From the NCBI RefSeq assembly GCF_028769735.1, contig NC_088171.1:127621533-127685532 (forward strand): a stretch of 64,000 bases of DNA, read 5' to 3'. This DNA comes from Zonotrichia leucophrys gambelii. Taxonomy: Eukaryota; Chordata; Aves; Passeriformes; Passerellidae. The first letter of the stretch is position 1, and the number at the start of each line of letters is the position of its first letter. The position numbers and the translations under genes were made by a program. The notes beneath the pieces are model-generated. The model saw only the letters and a program-made list of their open reading frames with translations, was not told where the DNA came from and made no database searches. Below, piece after piece: positions 12,096 through 25,926 of the stretch.

Positions 12096-15000
12096 CCTGA
12101 CTAATTGTGTGTAATGTTAAACTTGGGCAGGGGCAGAAGCAAGAGATTCCTGCTTGCTCTTTGCTGTGCTCCCTTAATGCCCAAAGACAGAAACTGATTC
12201 TGTCCCCGTAAGCAGTAAAGTAACAGGCAGTGATAAAAGTATAAGGATTCTTTTCAAGTCAGCCCTACAACTGGCCTAAGGAATGGGTGTGCTATCCTGA
12301 ACAGGGAAATCCATCATATGTTTCTAATTTACACAAAATTACCATTCAGTCTTTTAAAAAAGATCCTTAAAATCTGTTCTAAATCCTACTTTTAAGCACT
12401 TAAGTCTAAATTATCCTTTTTGGGGTGGAGCTGGAAATGAAGGAAATGCAGGTCCTTGTACATTACAAAAAGGTCTTGGAGATCAGTAAGAAAAAGGACA
12501 GAGAAATTAGAGAAAGGTGGAAGAAACACAGCTGAAAGAGAGAACAAGGAGAGATTGGAAAGTGAGGAGAAAGGCTAAGGGCTAAGGGCTATATTTCTGG
12601 CAAGTACCAGAAATATAAATAAGAGATAATTATCAGGATATGTGGGACAAGAAAGTAAAGAGCCAAGGGAATCTGTGTGGCTGCACATGATGCTGAAGGG
12701 AGAGATCTGTTCAAGTAAGGACTGAGTAACAAGACAAAGGCAGTCAAAGCCACTGTCAGAACTTCACCTTTCCACAATGCTCCAGACTCTGCTTTTTAAG
12801 ACCCTCAAGTTCTGTATTCCAGGTAATCTTACAGAAATATTCAGAAGTTCAGAATATGAACAAGATGTCAAATAGGGGTGTATGCATGAAGACACGGAAC
12901 AGCAAAAACTGTCAAATACATTGGTAATAATCACCCAAATAGACCAATAGGAAAGAAAACCAAACATGAGGTTGCTATCAGTGGCTGAAGCTGATGAAGA
13001 TCTCAGGGCATTTGGAGAGTTTTTGACCAGAGCTAAAGTCTGCAAGGACTTTTATACCTTTTGAGATACATTCGGCATTCCTCCTGCAGAATAATTTCCT
13101 TCATCCAAACCTGAACTCTTCTTTGTCAGTATCTGCACAAATGCAGCAATAATCTGTAGTGCATGCCTAACAAAGCTATAAGGTGATCCTCTACATATTC
13201 TCAAACTCCCCCTGCCACAGAACAATCCCACCCAAACCCACCCAAACAATCAAACAGGAAGCAGGGATTTTTTTTCTAAAATGAGTAATTTTTTTTCTCC
13301 CCAGACATTTGTGAAATTAGTTATTTTAGTTGTCACCCCTTTCAGAGAATGATGTTCATATCTAAAGTTAAAATTAATACAAATGACTGAAGAGGCACAG
13401 CCTCATTACAAAGGATTTATACACAAACCCTCTTATCAATACCAACCTCCTAGTTCTTAGACTCCTAAAGACAGAAATATGGAGCTACAAATAACATTCA
13501 TTTCCCAATTACTATGCCAACCAGCTCTTTTATTATAGACTGTATTTGCATTTGACTGACTGGCCTATTGCAAACATAGTGCTGCTACACCATCATCAAC
13601 CATTTTCTCTCTTTCAAAGACAAAATCCAGACTATGCACACCAGTGTACTATCTATTGGTTTAATCATCCCTTTACATTATAAGGGATCCTACTCTTTGC
13701 AAATTTGGATTTTTTTACATAGTTTCATGTTTGAATTTTAAGGCATTAGTTATGAAATTATGAGAATTTGTTGTAGAGTAATTGTTTCTTGACTTATGTA
13801 TCAGTTTACTGATTTTCTTTTATTTTTTATAGGTGGTACATTTGAGAATGCATTCAAAGAAGCATTGTTTTGTATTTGCATTTTCTTTATAGTGAAGATC
13901 TGCATATAATATACATAAAAAGTATAGTCTTCTTTTGTATCATTAATTGTCTATGAATAGATGGGATTCCTAAATGTCTATTTTTCAGTAACAATTTTCT
14001 TATAAAAAGTATAAAAATTAGTTCAGTTCTCAGAGCACCAATGTAAAACGCTTTGGGTGCCCGCTCATCATTCCAGGAAATAATCTCATAACACAGGTGA
14101 TTGTCTAACCTGTAGAAAACCTGAGACCCCCAGTGTGCTGTCAGGCAGATCTGTTAATTTCTTTGTGCCTTGATCTTCCATTAGAAAATGTTTCCTGTTC
14201 TTTGTCTATAAGTTCTTTCAGGAAGGGATTTCCTCTCTGCCATCTTGATTCAGCCATTGTAATAACAGCAGGATTATCTGTTTTGTGATAGTTAATAGGC
14301 CAGACGGGATAACAAAAACTTCTTAGGGCAGAAAGTACAAATCAAAAAAATTAAGTCAAAATAATTAAAATACTAGAATTCAAATAAACAGTCACAAATA
14401 CTGTTGTCCATTATTTATGCAGGTATATTTGATTTTAATCTTCTCTTGTTGCTTCTTAGTCTAGTTGTTTGGAGCCAGATTTAAAGTGAACTGACTGCAC
14501 TGTCACACAAGACGAACAGAATGTCTCACACTCACTGCATGCAGCCAATGCTGCAAACTGTGGAATGGAATAAGTAGAACACTTTGCCATTATGAAAGTA
14601 AAATTATGCTCTTCATCATTCTTCATATAGGGAGACAGAAGGCATATTGATAGAAAAATTCACCTTGCTTCTTCAGATATATCCAATTTTCTTAAAGATA
14701 TCCTTATTTTATACATATCTGGGAGTAAGGCAGAAAATAGTAGTGCTCTGCTTTGCATTGTGTCTAAAATTAAACTCATCGTGGTTTCAGAAAAAGAAAG
14801 AAAAGTCACCTCTGCTGCCCCACTGAAACATTTGGGATTCTACACCTAGCACACCATGGCCACAAATATGTCACAAAGACTTCTGAAATTAAAACAGGCA
14901 AATGAAAAGTGATGCTATTCCATGAATTTGAAAATACTTCAGAATTTAAAACCCAAGATATAAATAATGAGGAAAATTGCCTAAAAATTCAACATTTTAA

Positions 15001-17349
15001 AGAGATCAATGTTTAAATATTAACATTTCAAAATTCTACCAGTACACTGTTTTTCATTAACATTCATGACAAATCGTTGTCGCTAGTCTATTGAATGTCA
15101 TATTGTGGAAATGCACTGGTGGAACAACACCCACTTTTGTACACTAATACTGCAATGATGTATCAGATTACACAAGAAATAGTTTTGGCATGGTCACATT
15201 AAAATGAAGTTGGGTAAATGGAAGAAAAAAATCTTAAGAAAATCCTGCACTATCTAAAATTTTGAGAGATTTCAAATTTCTTTAAAAGATACAGTTTTTC
15301 CATTTTTCTCAGGGATTATTTCAAAATTACTCTGCTCCTCCCTCTGCTTGTAACAACTAAAATTAAAAGCAATATTAACTAAACATCTTTATCATTCATA
15401 TTGTAACTAAAAGTATGCACTATTCAATGAAAACAAAAAATGTCTCACTTTTTATGGGCAAAACACCACTCAAATATCCTCATACACATTTTATAGGGGA
15501 AATTTTTCATCTATAGAAATCCATGTTGATGACTTTAATTTCAATTTACAGTGCTTTCATATAAGATATTAAAACAGTAAGCAGTGGTATTTAATAGAAT
15601 CAAAAGGCAATATGATGATAGTGAGGTCAGTCATGCTTTTACTGTTAACACTTGTGCAATGATTTATTCATTTGTCATTCCACTTACTTTCATGTTTGAA
15701 CAAACATAAATTAAACTTACACCTCCTCATAACTACCAGTTGGCACATATGTGATAGTGGTAAAGACATATACATAAATAATTAGCAGAGATCATGATAC
15801 TATATGTGTTCTATTCCAAATTAAAAACTTTCTGACTCTAGTGAAAACTATCATTTTTGTCATGTGCACATTCCTCTTTTTCAGAAAACACAATGATAAA
15901 TTTAGTGACTGGTGTGGCAAATGTGAGGGATTGTAATCAAGTTGAGAACTGCAAAGAAAATCCAAGTCAAACCACAAGAAGTTGGAGATTATGATCAGAC
16001 ACAGACAGTGAAGAGTGTCATTACTGAAATGGGAACGGTTGGTAAACACTGTCCAAGTCTTAGCACATCACTAATATTAGCATTTTATCTAAATAATGGG
16101 ATGGGCATTCAAACAGATCTCAATTTCTGGAAAAATGTGGGAATTTCAGAGTTTTTAAAAATTTTTTTTAAATTCTACACTGGAGTGATTTAACAGATCT
16201 ATTAATGTATCACTTGGATCCTTTCTCCCCCACAGCAGTCTAGTGCTCAGGGAACATGCCTTGCACTGGAAGCTATGCATGAGGCCCTTTGATGCCAACC
16301 TTAGGCACACAACTAGTGCCACTCACATTTTGAAGTCCTGACATTAAAACAACAGGTTATTCACTATTCACTTTTCCTTTTTTATCTATTCTGTTGCACT
16401 TTTTTATTTACTGGAGAATAGAAATTAATGGCTTTAAGGAGAAAAGGGCACTGCAGGTCATATATGTCCCATGTAATATCCTCTGGGCTCTGCTTTGGTT
16501 TCTTCCACTAAATCTTGAAAAGTTTTACATTAAGAGTAACCATATTTTTCAGCAAAACAGCATTATGGTGCTTTGTGTTTTCTGATTATTCATTTCCATC
16601 AGTGACTATAAACAGCTGGCACTGGTGCCAAATTTGTTACAGGGAGATTAATGTTGGCAGCACAAGAGCTTCTGAGCTTTTTAAAATAAATTTGGCACCA
16701 AGCTCCAAAAGGGTTCATCATCACTGATCTAGATTACATCCTTCTTTATCAGAAAATAAGTTTAAAAATTTCTATCTAAATAAATACTCCAAATTTATTT
16801 GCATTTTCTTCCACTACATTAATGCATATAGGAAGAATTCTCTGAAGTCATCTGCAAACTCACTGCATTTTCTTTCCCTATCTCTAAAAACTCACGTCTG
16901 CTGCTTTAGTGTGACAAAACTGTTACTATACTAATCTTAACCATTGCCATTTTGGCTTTTGGCTTCCATACTCACTAGTTGCCATTGCACTCATGTCTGG
17001 TTTAAAACCAGGACCTAAGCTAGCTGAGGATAGCAGCTGTCTTTTTCATATCAGGCCCAGAGTCTAGGAAAAAGGAGGATTACTTCCTGACTTGAACCTC
17101 AACAGGCTGCAGCACTACAGATGTTAAATATCATAATAATGATTGTATCTTCCTCACACAGTGATTATTAGCAAAGCTGTACAGCTTTCAAAGAGCCCTT
17201 GTTTTTACTTTTCACCAGCAGCTGAAGCAAGGAACACATTACCATTACAAGATGAAGCTGTACAATCTCATCCAACAAATGATCTCACTATGACCCTCAC
17301 ACTAACTTTGCTATTAAGCAAAAACAGGCACATTTTCACATATTGATTT
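12096..17349. other. Intronic sequence, several small features
   Basis: Includes the hairpin at 12590-12617, a possible regulatory patch at 14030-14310 (CpG-containing AAAACGCTTTGGGTGCCCGC, then two WGATAR sites near 14274-14291) and a small inverted GACAA/TTGTC pair at 15068-15081 resembling facing SOX half-sites. No exon or transposon was recognised. Confidence 0.45.
12590..12617. repeat. Perfect 11-bp inverted repeat, 6-nt loop
   Basis: TATATTTCTGG (12590-12600) and CCAGAAATATA (12607-12617) are exact reverse complements around CAAGTA. Directly upstream sits GGCTAAGGGCTAAGGGCT, a 7-bp unit repeated in tandem. Confidence 0.82.
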
Positions 17350-17550
17350 CAACTAATGTCTGATCCTAACAGACATGATCTTATCGGGGCCCCACTATAA
17401 TAGAAGGAGTGTCAGAGTTAAACAGAATAGGTTTAGATAAGATCACAATCTTCCTCACTATGAGGTGATGCCATCACTGAGTGAGTATAGTATTCGCAGT
17501 AATTATCATTAATAGATATTGGCAACAGGAAGAGTGGTCACTGCTAAGAT
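17350..17550. promoter_or_regulatory. Candidate element with inverted GATA-site pair
   Basis: GATCTTATC (17377-17385) and its exact reverse complement GATAAGATC (17436-17444) are 50 bp apart, with GGGGCCCC and a CpG next to the first. 17490-17520 adds ATTCGCAGTAATTATCATTAATAG-type homeodomain sites (described here in two parts). No coding frame. Enhancer role is inferred from motif arrangement. Confidence 0.38.
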
Positions 17551-20500
17551 CTAAACAAATTTGTGCATGATTAAATAAAACAAGTTCTATCTGAATAGTG
17601 GGTCAGGGTATGTTATGTTCCCCAAGAGACTTTGCCGCCTTCATTTTTTTCTTTGAAATGCCAGATATTGAATTAAGAGAGAAATATTGACGAACAACAT
17701 TGCTACCTTAGTTTGTTCTGTACTTTCTGTTTTGTGGCAAACTGCCACTTCAGTCTTCCTGCTGCTTTCCTGATGTCTACTTTGACCAGGCATCCCATGC
17801 TATGTTGTGTTGACAGACCCTGGTGCCGGGGTTTGGCTCAAGAGCCATGGCCAGCTGATTTCACAGCACCTTCCCTTCTCAGCAGACACCAGAGCACGAG
17901 GAACTGTCTGACAGGAGGTGTCGGAAGTAAAAGCTCATCCATCTAGGCTTTGAGCCCTACAGCTGATTCCTTACTTGAACTATTCCTCGCAGGAGTTGGG
18001 GCAGCCCCACAGCGGGCTAGCCTGGAGGACTGCTCTCTAATGTAAGAGTGGGCTGTGGCAAAAGCCACAAGAGACAAGGCTGACAGACATCTGGCTTAGT
18101 TTGATTTTTGCTTCACCATTTGTTCTGATTGTGGTAGGGTTTCTGCATTCTCAGAAAGAAGGTGGTACTGTAAAAGGGAATACCTGCTTCAAATTCTATG
18201 TGGAACTCTGAAGTCTTTCTCCCCTGAAGCTGTTAGCATGTAAGGCCAAAACAGCACAGAATGAAAATAATAATTTATAGTCCTGAAAAAAAAAATCAAC
18301 CTAGGAAAACTGAAAACACCAATACCAAAAAAAAAAAGTCAGCTGATAGTTATGTTTGTACTTATTGTAATGAAACAGGAGAAGCATAGCTAAACTTTCA
18401 CAGACCCAAGCCATATAAAAATAATACTTGAGAAAAGGATGCAAATCTAAAATCCCCTTAACTATTATCAAAATTTTATCACAATTTATCAAAATTATCA
18501 CCATTATCAAAAATTAGCCATGTTGCAATGTGTAGAATTAAAAGGGAGTAATCAGAATTCCAAGAAGCAATGTTCTCTATGTCTATTGTGACAACAATAT
18601 TGAATTCTAATATACTATTTTCCATCCTTACAGAAATTAGCTAATTAAGTCAATTTAAAAAACATTTCTGAATAGTGTACTTGCCAAGATTACAAAAATA
18701 TTGGTCTTCTCTACAGAAACTTACAGGCAGCTTTTGTACTTATCTTCATGTATTTGTCTTCTCAAATGTGTTATTAACTCCAGAGCACTGAAATCTTTTT
18801 GATAATCACTGAAGATGAATGTATCAGGACAATCAGCAGCATATGGAACACAGAATGCTGCCAGATGTTAACACACTAAAATAAAGCAGAACCATCCAAG
18901 TATTCTGTATCTTGTCTAAAAATAATATACTCATTGACCTTAACCCTATCAAACCAGTCCCACCTTCAAGGTCATATAAATAACAAATATTTATCTTCTA
19001 TGGAGAGGCTGTACTTGCAGCATTCAGTGTCGGAAAATGCGAAGCATACCTAACCCTACTGCTTTGAATGGAAGTTTGGGGCGCTCAGCACCTCCTGCTA
19101 GTGCTCAGTGCTAGCCAAAATCAAGTCTTAAGTGCACTAGGACTTGATTTTGCCTAGCCACTTAGATAAAAAAAAAACACTTAGATTAAAAAATACAGAC
19201 ATACAACTGTGTCCTCTAACACATACTCATTTTGGAAGAGATTTGCCAATGCTCTATGTTGCCTTGACAGAATGATTTCCACCATCTCCGTAATCCCTAT
19301 ACAGATTTCAAGTGAGAATACCAAGGAAGCATGCTACTGCAGCTCTCATGAGGTTGAATACCAGGCTGCAAATTCCACCCTGTGAAACTCTTCGCTTCCC
19401 CATGCCTTGCAGTTATCCCAGAGGAGATTCTGCAAGTGCAAGACGTCATGCTCCAACAGCAGAGCAAAGAAGCACACAAAACAATGAGAATGTCCTGACT
19501 GTATTTCTGAAGAGCTCAGGAGACTTCTCAGTTATGGCAGTAATAGTGAACAAACAGATAGTTAAGTATCTTTGGTACGACTGACAAGAAAATACTTATT
19601 AGAGGTCAGAAAGGCCATTTAGTCCCAAGTATGCTCCTAGCCAGAGCAAGCTAATAGGTGCTACTACAAAGCCACTTAAACCCTGCATCAAGCACTAACA
19701 ACAGGACAGGGAATGTGAGGAATGTTAAGGAGTCACAACCACACCAAGCGGTCTCACATTTGTGAGGTCAAGTTTCAAAACATGAATATTATTCTTATTT
19801 TCCACTGCTGAATGTTGGTGGGGTGGGGAAAGTGCTTTCAAAAGTAATCAGTGTATATGCAGTCTTTCACTGCACACAGGTACCACTTCTGCATGCATTT
19901 AAGAGATTTACTAGCACAGAAGCACAAAATGGACTCTGAGGATGCTGGTGATGCCAAAAGCCCCCATGCAAATGTTTCCATACTGAAACCATGGTGTATT
20001 CTCTGTTTTTCAGCCTATCTAATAGAGGCTCTGGTACCTGATAGTGAATGACTGACTATAAAAATCAAGATTCAGCTTACTCCCTGAGGCATGCTGTACT
20101 GCCAGATCAAAGTGCACACACTTGGCATCCTGAAAATGCAATAATATTGCTCTCACTCTGCAAATTCATGGCACAAAAACCAGGGACAATGATCCTTAGA
20201 ATCCTGAGACAATGATCCTTATAAAAAAACAAGGACAGAAAACTTAGAAACAATGTCCTCAGTAGAATTGGAAGTAATGTTTTGAAAAACCTACACTGAT
20301 TTTATATTGGTTATAATTCTAACTTTAGTTAGCAAGAAAGAAGAATGGGAAGGGAGAATATTCAGAAGGAAAAAAAAAAAAACCATGCAGGCAGTTGAGA
20401 AGGAACATGCCAAGGAAATATAGCAGCTTACTTCCTCATCTCACAGCTAGCCCTTGTTATATTTCAATTAGATTTTGAAACCAGTATCCTATACTGGTAT

Positions 20501-22044
20501 GACCAACTGTCTAGCTTCCTGTAATGACCCATCTGCCATCTTCTACAAAAAAAAACAGTGTCTCATTCTGCTCCTTTTAAAGCCAATCTTGAAAGATTTT
20601 AGCTACCTGCAGGCATTTCTGGGCAGCCAAACAAGTGAAGTTGGCTGCAGACATTTCTCAGCATCAGGCTGCCAAAAGCCACAGGGTCATCTGCTCCCTC
20701 TCCTTCCCCCACGCCACAGCTCAGCTGCACCGGCACCACTCCTGGCGCCTTGGTCCAGCCTGTTCTGAAACACACCAGCCACAGACTGGCTGCAAACTCC
20801 TGAATCTCCTCCAGCTGCTCACTCTCACTAACATTACAAAGCTCTTTCTCCTAGATACCCTAAATCTCCCTTACTGATACCTTGCTGAGTCTGGAAGGTT
20901 CACCTAATGCAATCCTTCACATGGTTCCATGGCTTGTGATCCAGGTGGATCCAAGAAGGAAGGAAAATCCTCCACCACAGATGCATGCAGGATTAGGATG
21001 GTATTTTGACTTGGAGGACGTGAATTGACCACAGTGAGAAGGGAAACAGGACTAAGGTAAAATACTGGATCCCAAAAGAGAAGAATATGATCTTGAATTT
21101 AACAAATATAAACAACAAAATCCAATATTTAATGCAGTAAATGCGACTGCATCCAAGAGGAAGAAACAGTGTAAAAGCAAAGCAGTTAAGACTAAAATGT
21201 ACCATAAGGTCCAGTGCAGAATTAAAAATCTGCAATAGTAGAACCAGGCCCTTCAAAACAAGCAGAGAACTAAGATATTTTTGATCTACTATTGTTTTCT
21301 AAATTATTGCTCGCTTTCCTTTATGCTAATTTGCCCCAGTTTTCTTCCAAAAGTGAGGACAACAGCTTGCAGGAGAGGGAGAGAGGGAAGAATCCTTCCT
21401 CACCTCCCCAGCTTCGAGGCACACCTCCCTCAGCTCCCCTAAACTTGTCTTTAATGTCCTCACACATCGCAGGAGTTCCAGTTTCTTGTTTAAAAAAAGT
21501 GGCCACCCATCCCCCAGATCAGAGACTGTCATGGGGAAATGAAAGCTTCAAAGAAAAAGAAATATTTTGGGAAATGTATTTTTAATGTTTTAAAATAAAT
21601 ACATAAATAATAATTATAATTACTAACATATATAAAGCTTTTATTAAAAATAGTATCTTCTATGCATTTCAGAAATCAAATGTCAAAAACAAGATATAAA
21701 AGCTAATCTGTGACAGGAAGAATTTTAAATTATAAGACATATTCTCAGAGTGAGAATAATCTACATAAACTGTGATGGTATCTCATATGTTATGTAGTTT
21801 TTCCGAAATGCATCAGTAGTGTTCAGAGTGCTATCCTTCCCTTCCAGCACAGAAAGGACAGTATTTTGTCTATGCAAAATTAAATTATTTTCTAAATATG
21901 TTAAAAGAGCTCAAAACCTATATTTAATGAGTCACAAGTTGTGAAGCATTTTGCAAACACTTTAAAATGCATTAGTAAAAAGAAAAGAGGCAAACGTTTA
22001 TTAATTAATTTTAAGTTATTTAAGATGAGACATGATTATTACAG
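17551..22044. other. Intronic sequence, nothing gene-like
   Basis: AT-rich with some GC-richer patches at 17810-18070 and 20640-20850. A 23-bp unit containing GACAATGATCCTTA is duplicated in tandem at 20185-20221. Short A-runs at 18282, 18332 and 20371. No splice-bounded exon or named repeat recognised. Confidence 0.5.
20185..20221. repeat. 23-bp period tandem duplication
   Basis: GACAATGATCCTTA occurs at 20185-20198 and again exactly at 20208-20221. Looks like a small replication-slippage duplication. Confidence 0.75.
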
Positions 22045-22354
22045 AAGAACAGAATCCTTTACGTTGGAAAAGCCCTCTGAGATCACCAAGTCAAATCTAG
22101 TCCTTGCCCTGGTTACCACCTTGTCAACCAGACCATGGCACTAAGTGCCATATCCAGTCATTCCTTGAGTGCCTCCAGGGATGGTGAAACCCCCTCATCC
22201 CTGGGCAGCCTATTCCAATGCTTAACAATCCCTTCCATGAAGAAATTCCTCCAGTGCCCACCCTGAACCTCCCATGGCACACCTTGAGGACATTTCCTCT
22301 TCTCCTGACATTGGTCACCTGGGAGAAGATACCAATTCCCTTCTTGCTACAACC
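22045..22354 (-). mobile_element. CR1 LINE fragment, 3' end, 5'-truncated
   Basis: On the minus strand the sequence reads as the CR1 3' region: ...GGCTGCCCAGGGATGAGG, CACCATCCCTGGAGGCACTC, ...CAGAGGGCTTTTCCAACG and a tail GGATTCTGTTCT at 22045. The other end breaks off after GGTTGTAGCAAG, typical of 5' truncation. No reverse-transcriptase coding part is present. The 167-codon minus frame at 22124-22627 runs through this non-coding tail and is not a gene. Divergence suggests an old insertion. Confidence 0.93.
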
Positions 22355-22650
22355 AACAAAACAATATAAATAAGAAACCATATAAACCCTAATAAGGCTG
22401 TGCATATAATCTACCATGTACAGAATATCAGGACACACAACTAAACCTATAAATAAGTAACCTATAAATAAGAAACAATTAAACCTATAAATAAGGCCTT
22501 GCTGCAGGTCTGGGGCTGCTAGGGAAGGTAAGGACAGCAAGAGATGGTGCCTCCTGAGCTCTTTGCTCCGGAGCCCCAACGGCTGGAGCTGGTTGTGTTC
22601 TGAGCTTCCTTGAGTCTGAGGAGCCACCAGGGGATTAGACTGATGAACTT
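22355..22650. repeat. CCTATAAATAAG repeat cluster and GC-richer flank
   Basis: CCTATAAATAAG occurs exactly at 22446-22457, 22461-22472 and 22484-22495, with degenerate relatives near 22365-22395. It is followed by a GC-richer stretch to 22640 carrying GAGCCACCAGGGG (22621-22633), a partial CTCF-core-like match. It could be part of an old LTR or other insertion next to the CR1, or just local duplication. I cannot assign a family. Confidence 0.45.
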
Positions 22651-25600
22651 GTTCTCCAGACTTGATAAATGAGGCTCAGGACATTTATAAGCTTCACTCA
22701 GCATTGAATTTCTCAGGCCAAGCTCTAAATTTCTTTGTACATACTTTGGTAGTGCGAAGTAGATTTGCTGCCTCTGGAAAAGGACTCATTTTGCTACTGG
22801 CCATGGGATATTTCAACATCATTACAAAAGGAGCTACAGTTAAATGGTGAGGAAAGTTCAGCAAAATTGAGGTATTTAAAATAAAACAGATTTTTAAGAC
22901 CTAGTAACAGTCAATACCTCCTTCTGACTAGAATATGCTATTTTTATACACTCATGATCACTTACATTGGGTGGGTATATATATAAGCACGTATATATAG
23001 TTACTATATTTTTAACATGTTTATTTTAAAATATCCATTTTTAATATATTTATGTATTCATACATATGTACCAACAGTATTTACTTACTAGAAATATTGA
23101 GAGGTTTTTTTTTTCTATTCAAAATGTTCAAACCCACACTTTCACACAACACAGTTAATTTGGCTGCAATGAAACAACCAGAAGTAACTTTAATTTCCAT
23201 CCTTCTTGAAAATTTATAGGCTACTTCTCTTTCAAATGGAAAGGGAGCTAACAGATCTTTGGAATTTTGATCATTCCATCCCACTGTATGAAAGTGATCA
23301 GCAAGCAGCAAGAGTCTTAACTGAAGCCACAGGTCCATTCCTTTAAGTAATTTATTCATTTAATGAAGATAGCCAAAAGTTTAAAATATTGTTATTGCAA
23401 CTATGATACGGTACCTTGTAACTAGGATATGGTACCTATGGTTCTGCACTTTTTATTAGCAAACAAATTTTGACACCACCAAAATGTGACATTTCACACC
23501 AGGATTTTTTCTACAGTACACTTTTTTTTTTCCAAATAACTGCCTACTATGGCATCCACAAGTCTTATGGAAAGCATTTGTTGATGTTTTCATAATCTTA
23601 TGCATTTGTATGTCCAGACAGCACATCTTGACAACATACTGAGTGCAACAAAGTGCTACCACAGTTCCACAGGCAACAGCTTCTCAGTGCTTTTTTCCAC
23701 TACCAGTGTACCCTAAGGCTAACTATCCCTAGGCAGGCACAGCTTTATGTGTAGTAGACAAAAAAAAAAAAAACAAAAAAACAAACCATGAGCTTCCAGG
23801 ACATTTTATTTTTAAATGGTCAAAGAGAGAGCACAAGCCTTCTAGTCTTTCAGTTCCATGACCATTGTAACTACTGAATTCTTGTCTTACCAATGCAAAC
23901 ATCTTCATAGACACAAACACCTTCATGGCCTTATGTGCCTCTAAAATGATGGAGCTAGAATTTCCCATGCTTGTTCTATGAATGTGAAACTATGTGTCAA
24001 CATTTTAGAAACTGGATTTTATTTCAGAATAAAAAAAGATAGTGTTAACATCTAGTGAGAAGAAAATTACTTCCAAAACTGCTGAATATTTAAATCTGGC
24101 ATTTTATATCTTCCTAGTCTATAATATGCATGTTTCACAAATAAGAAGAAGTATTATTATAGAAAACATGAATTTAAAAATTTTCCTCAGAGGACCACAT
24201 TTAATACTGAATTGCTCATCTTAAACACATGTATAGAACTCGTGCCAGTCAGGTATTGTAGTCCAGTGAGCAATATGAATGACCTTAAATGGAGATAAAT
24301 AAATTCTTTTTCTTTTGTGAAGTTTCAAAATAAGACTACATCCCTTTCTAAAAGTTGTGTTATAAATTTATCAAAATCAACAATAGCAAAATAAGAATCT
24401 GAGTCTTAAAGCCTGCGGTACAGAGAAGATTAGACTAGGTAGAAGACCTTTTAAGATTTGACACAGACTCTTAGAAGCACAAAAATGTGTTACAACTGAA
24501 GTTTATTGCAGTGATTCTCTAATCAAGCAGCTTTCCTTCTCTGTCTTTTCCCCACATCCTAAAATGCAAGAGCCTGGCACCTGGAGATAGCATCTCCCTC
24601 TACTGCTGTCTGGGAGGCTCTGGACCAAATTTTCCTGCCTTTTTTTCTGTCCCAGGCTTCCGACTTTGCCTCATCTCTCTGCAGAACCATCCCCTTGCTC
24701 TAGTCTCAGCAGCTGCCTGGCAATGTGTCCCAGGGTAGATTCCCACTCTCAGAAGGACCCCCTACTGAAATGAAGCTTGCCAAAATAGGACAGATAGTTT
24801 ATTGAGTTTTCTCCCAGGAAACAGAGTTAGTTTAATGGGAATTATTGGAAAAGTCTATTACTTAATTAAAATAGTATTAGGGTAAATTCTGCTTAATGGA
24901 GATGCTCACGGCAAGCACCAAGTAACTGAATTATTGTTAAAACCTTTCAAAATGACCAGTGATAGTTTTAAAGAAATGCTAAAGCTCTGCTGTTTGGATA
25001 AACAGGTGTCAAAATGAACCATGGATAAGTGTAGTCTCAAAAAAGGCCTAAAGTAAAGGAAACAACATGAAAAAAAAGAACAATTTTGTGTAAAAATCCC
25101 TTGTTGATATTCTGGAAATAACCAAATAATAAATGAAGGAAAAAATAAAGATGAATGAATCCTGTCTTACTTGTATGTTCTTTAAATATTTAATAACTTA
25201 AAATGAAGGCTATGGTAAGGTGTGCAGTGCTAACACCAGAATACAAATAGCATTTTGACAGAAGAGAAGGATTAAGGTTCTCCTATACTGTACCATGTTG
25301 CTTCATCCCCTGTCTGAGACCTGGAAACTACTTCTGCAAGTTGGAAAAAAATGTTTTTGAATTTGTCCAAAACAGGGTGTTTATTCAGATCCTTACCACA
25401 TCTTGCTGTCATATTATTAGCATTGCTTAAATGCGTGTAAATATAAATAAAAGAGCAGAAATATGTTCTTAAAAAAAAGAAAAGCACCTAAAGTACAAGT
25501 GCACATGAAAGTTTGAAAAAAATGGCTCTTTTGTCATTGCATTCTCCTAAACTACATGTCTATATGAATGGGAGAACACTTGGTAAAAGATGAAGTAATG

Positions 25601-25680
25601 TGAGGTGTAATGTTCTCAAAGATCATTATGGATGGTCATGTGGACATCTTAGCATATCTCAATTTTTTTTTTAAATATTT
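22651..25680. other. Intronic sequence, AT-rich
   Basis: Contains TATATA stretches at 22976-23065, a poly(A)-type tract at 23760-23786 and AT-rich filler. No exon, RNA gene or further transposon was recognised. Confidence 0.5.
23760..23786. repeat. Poly(A)/(AC) tract
   Basis: A run of A with two C interruptions. No retrocopy was recognised next to it. Confidence 0.7.
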
Positions 25681-25926
25681 CAGTCTGGAAGGCCTCAAGT
25701 TGTGCCAGAGGAGGTTTACACTAGATATGAGGAAAATCTTCACTTTGGCAAGCATTGGAACAGGCTGCCCAGAGAATTTGTGGAATCCCCATCCCCAAGG
25801 TGTTCAAAAGACATTTGAACGAATTACATGGGGACATGATTCAGTAGTGAACACAGTGCTGCTGGATTAACAGCTGGACTTGCTGATCTTAGAGGTGTTT
25901 TCCAACCTTAATGATTCTATGGTTCT
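25681..25926 (+). mobile_element. CR1 LINE fragment, 3' end, plus orientation
   Basis: Reads in sense: GGCCTCAAGTTGTGCCAGAG, GAGGTTTACACTAGATATG, GGAACAGGCTGCCCAGAGA, GGTGTTTTCCAACCTTAATG and the tail GATTCTATGGTTCT. This is the standard avian CR1 3' region. It is truncated at the 5' side and carries substitutions and small deletions. An 86-codon frame (25610-25870) through it is spurious. Confidence 0.95.

Noticed and set aside
22124..22627. 167-codon minus-strand open frame, the longest in the window
   Set aside because: Runs through the non-coding 3' tail of a CR1 and the neighbouring repeat cluster. CR1 proteins are encoded further 5' and are absent here.
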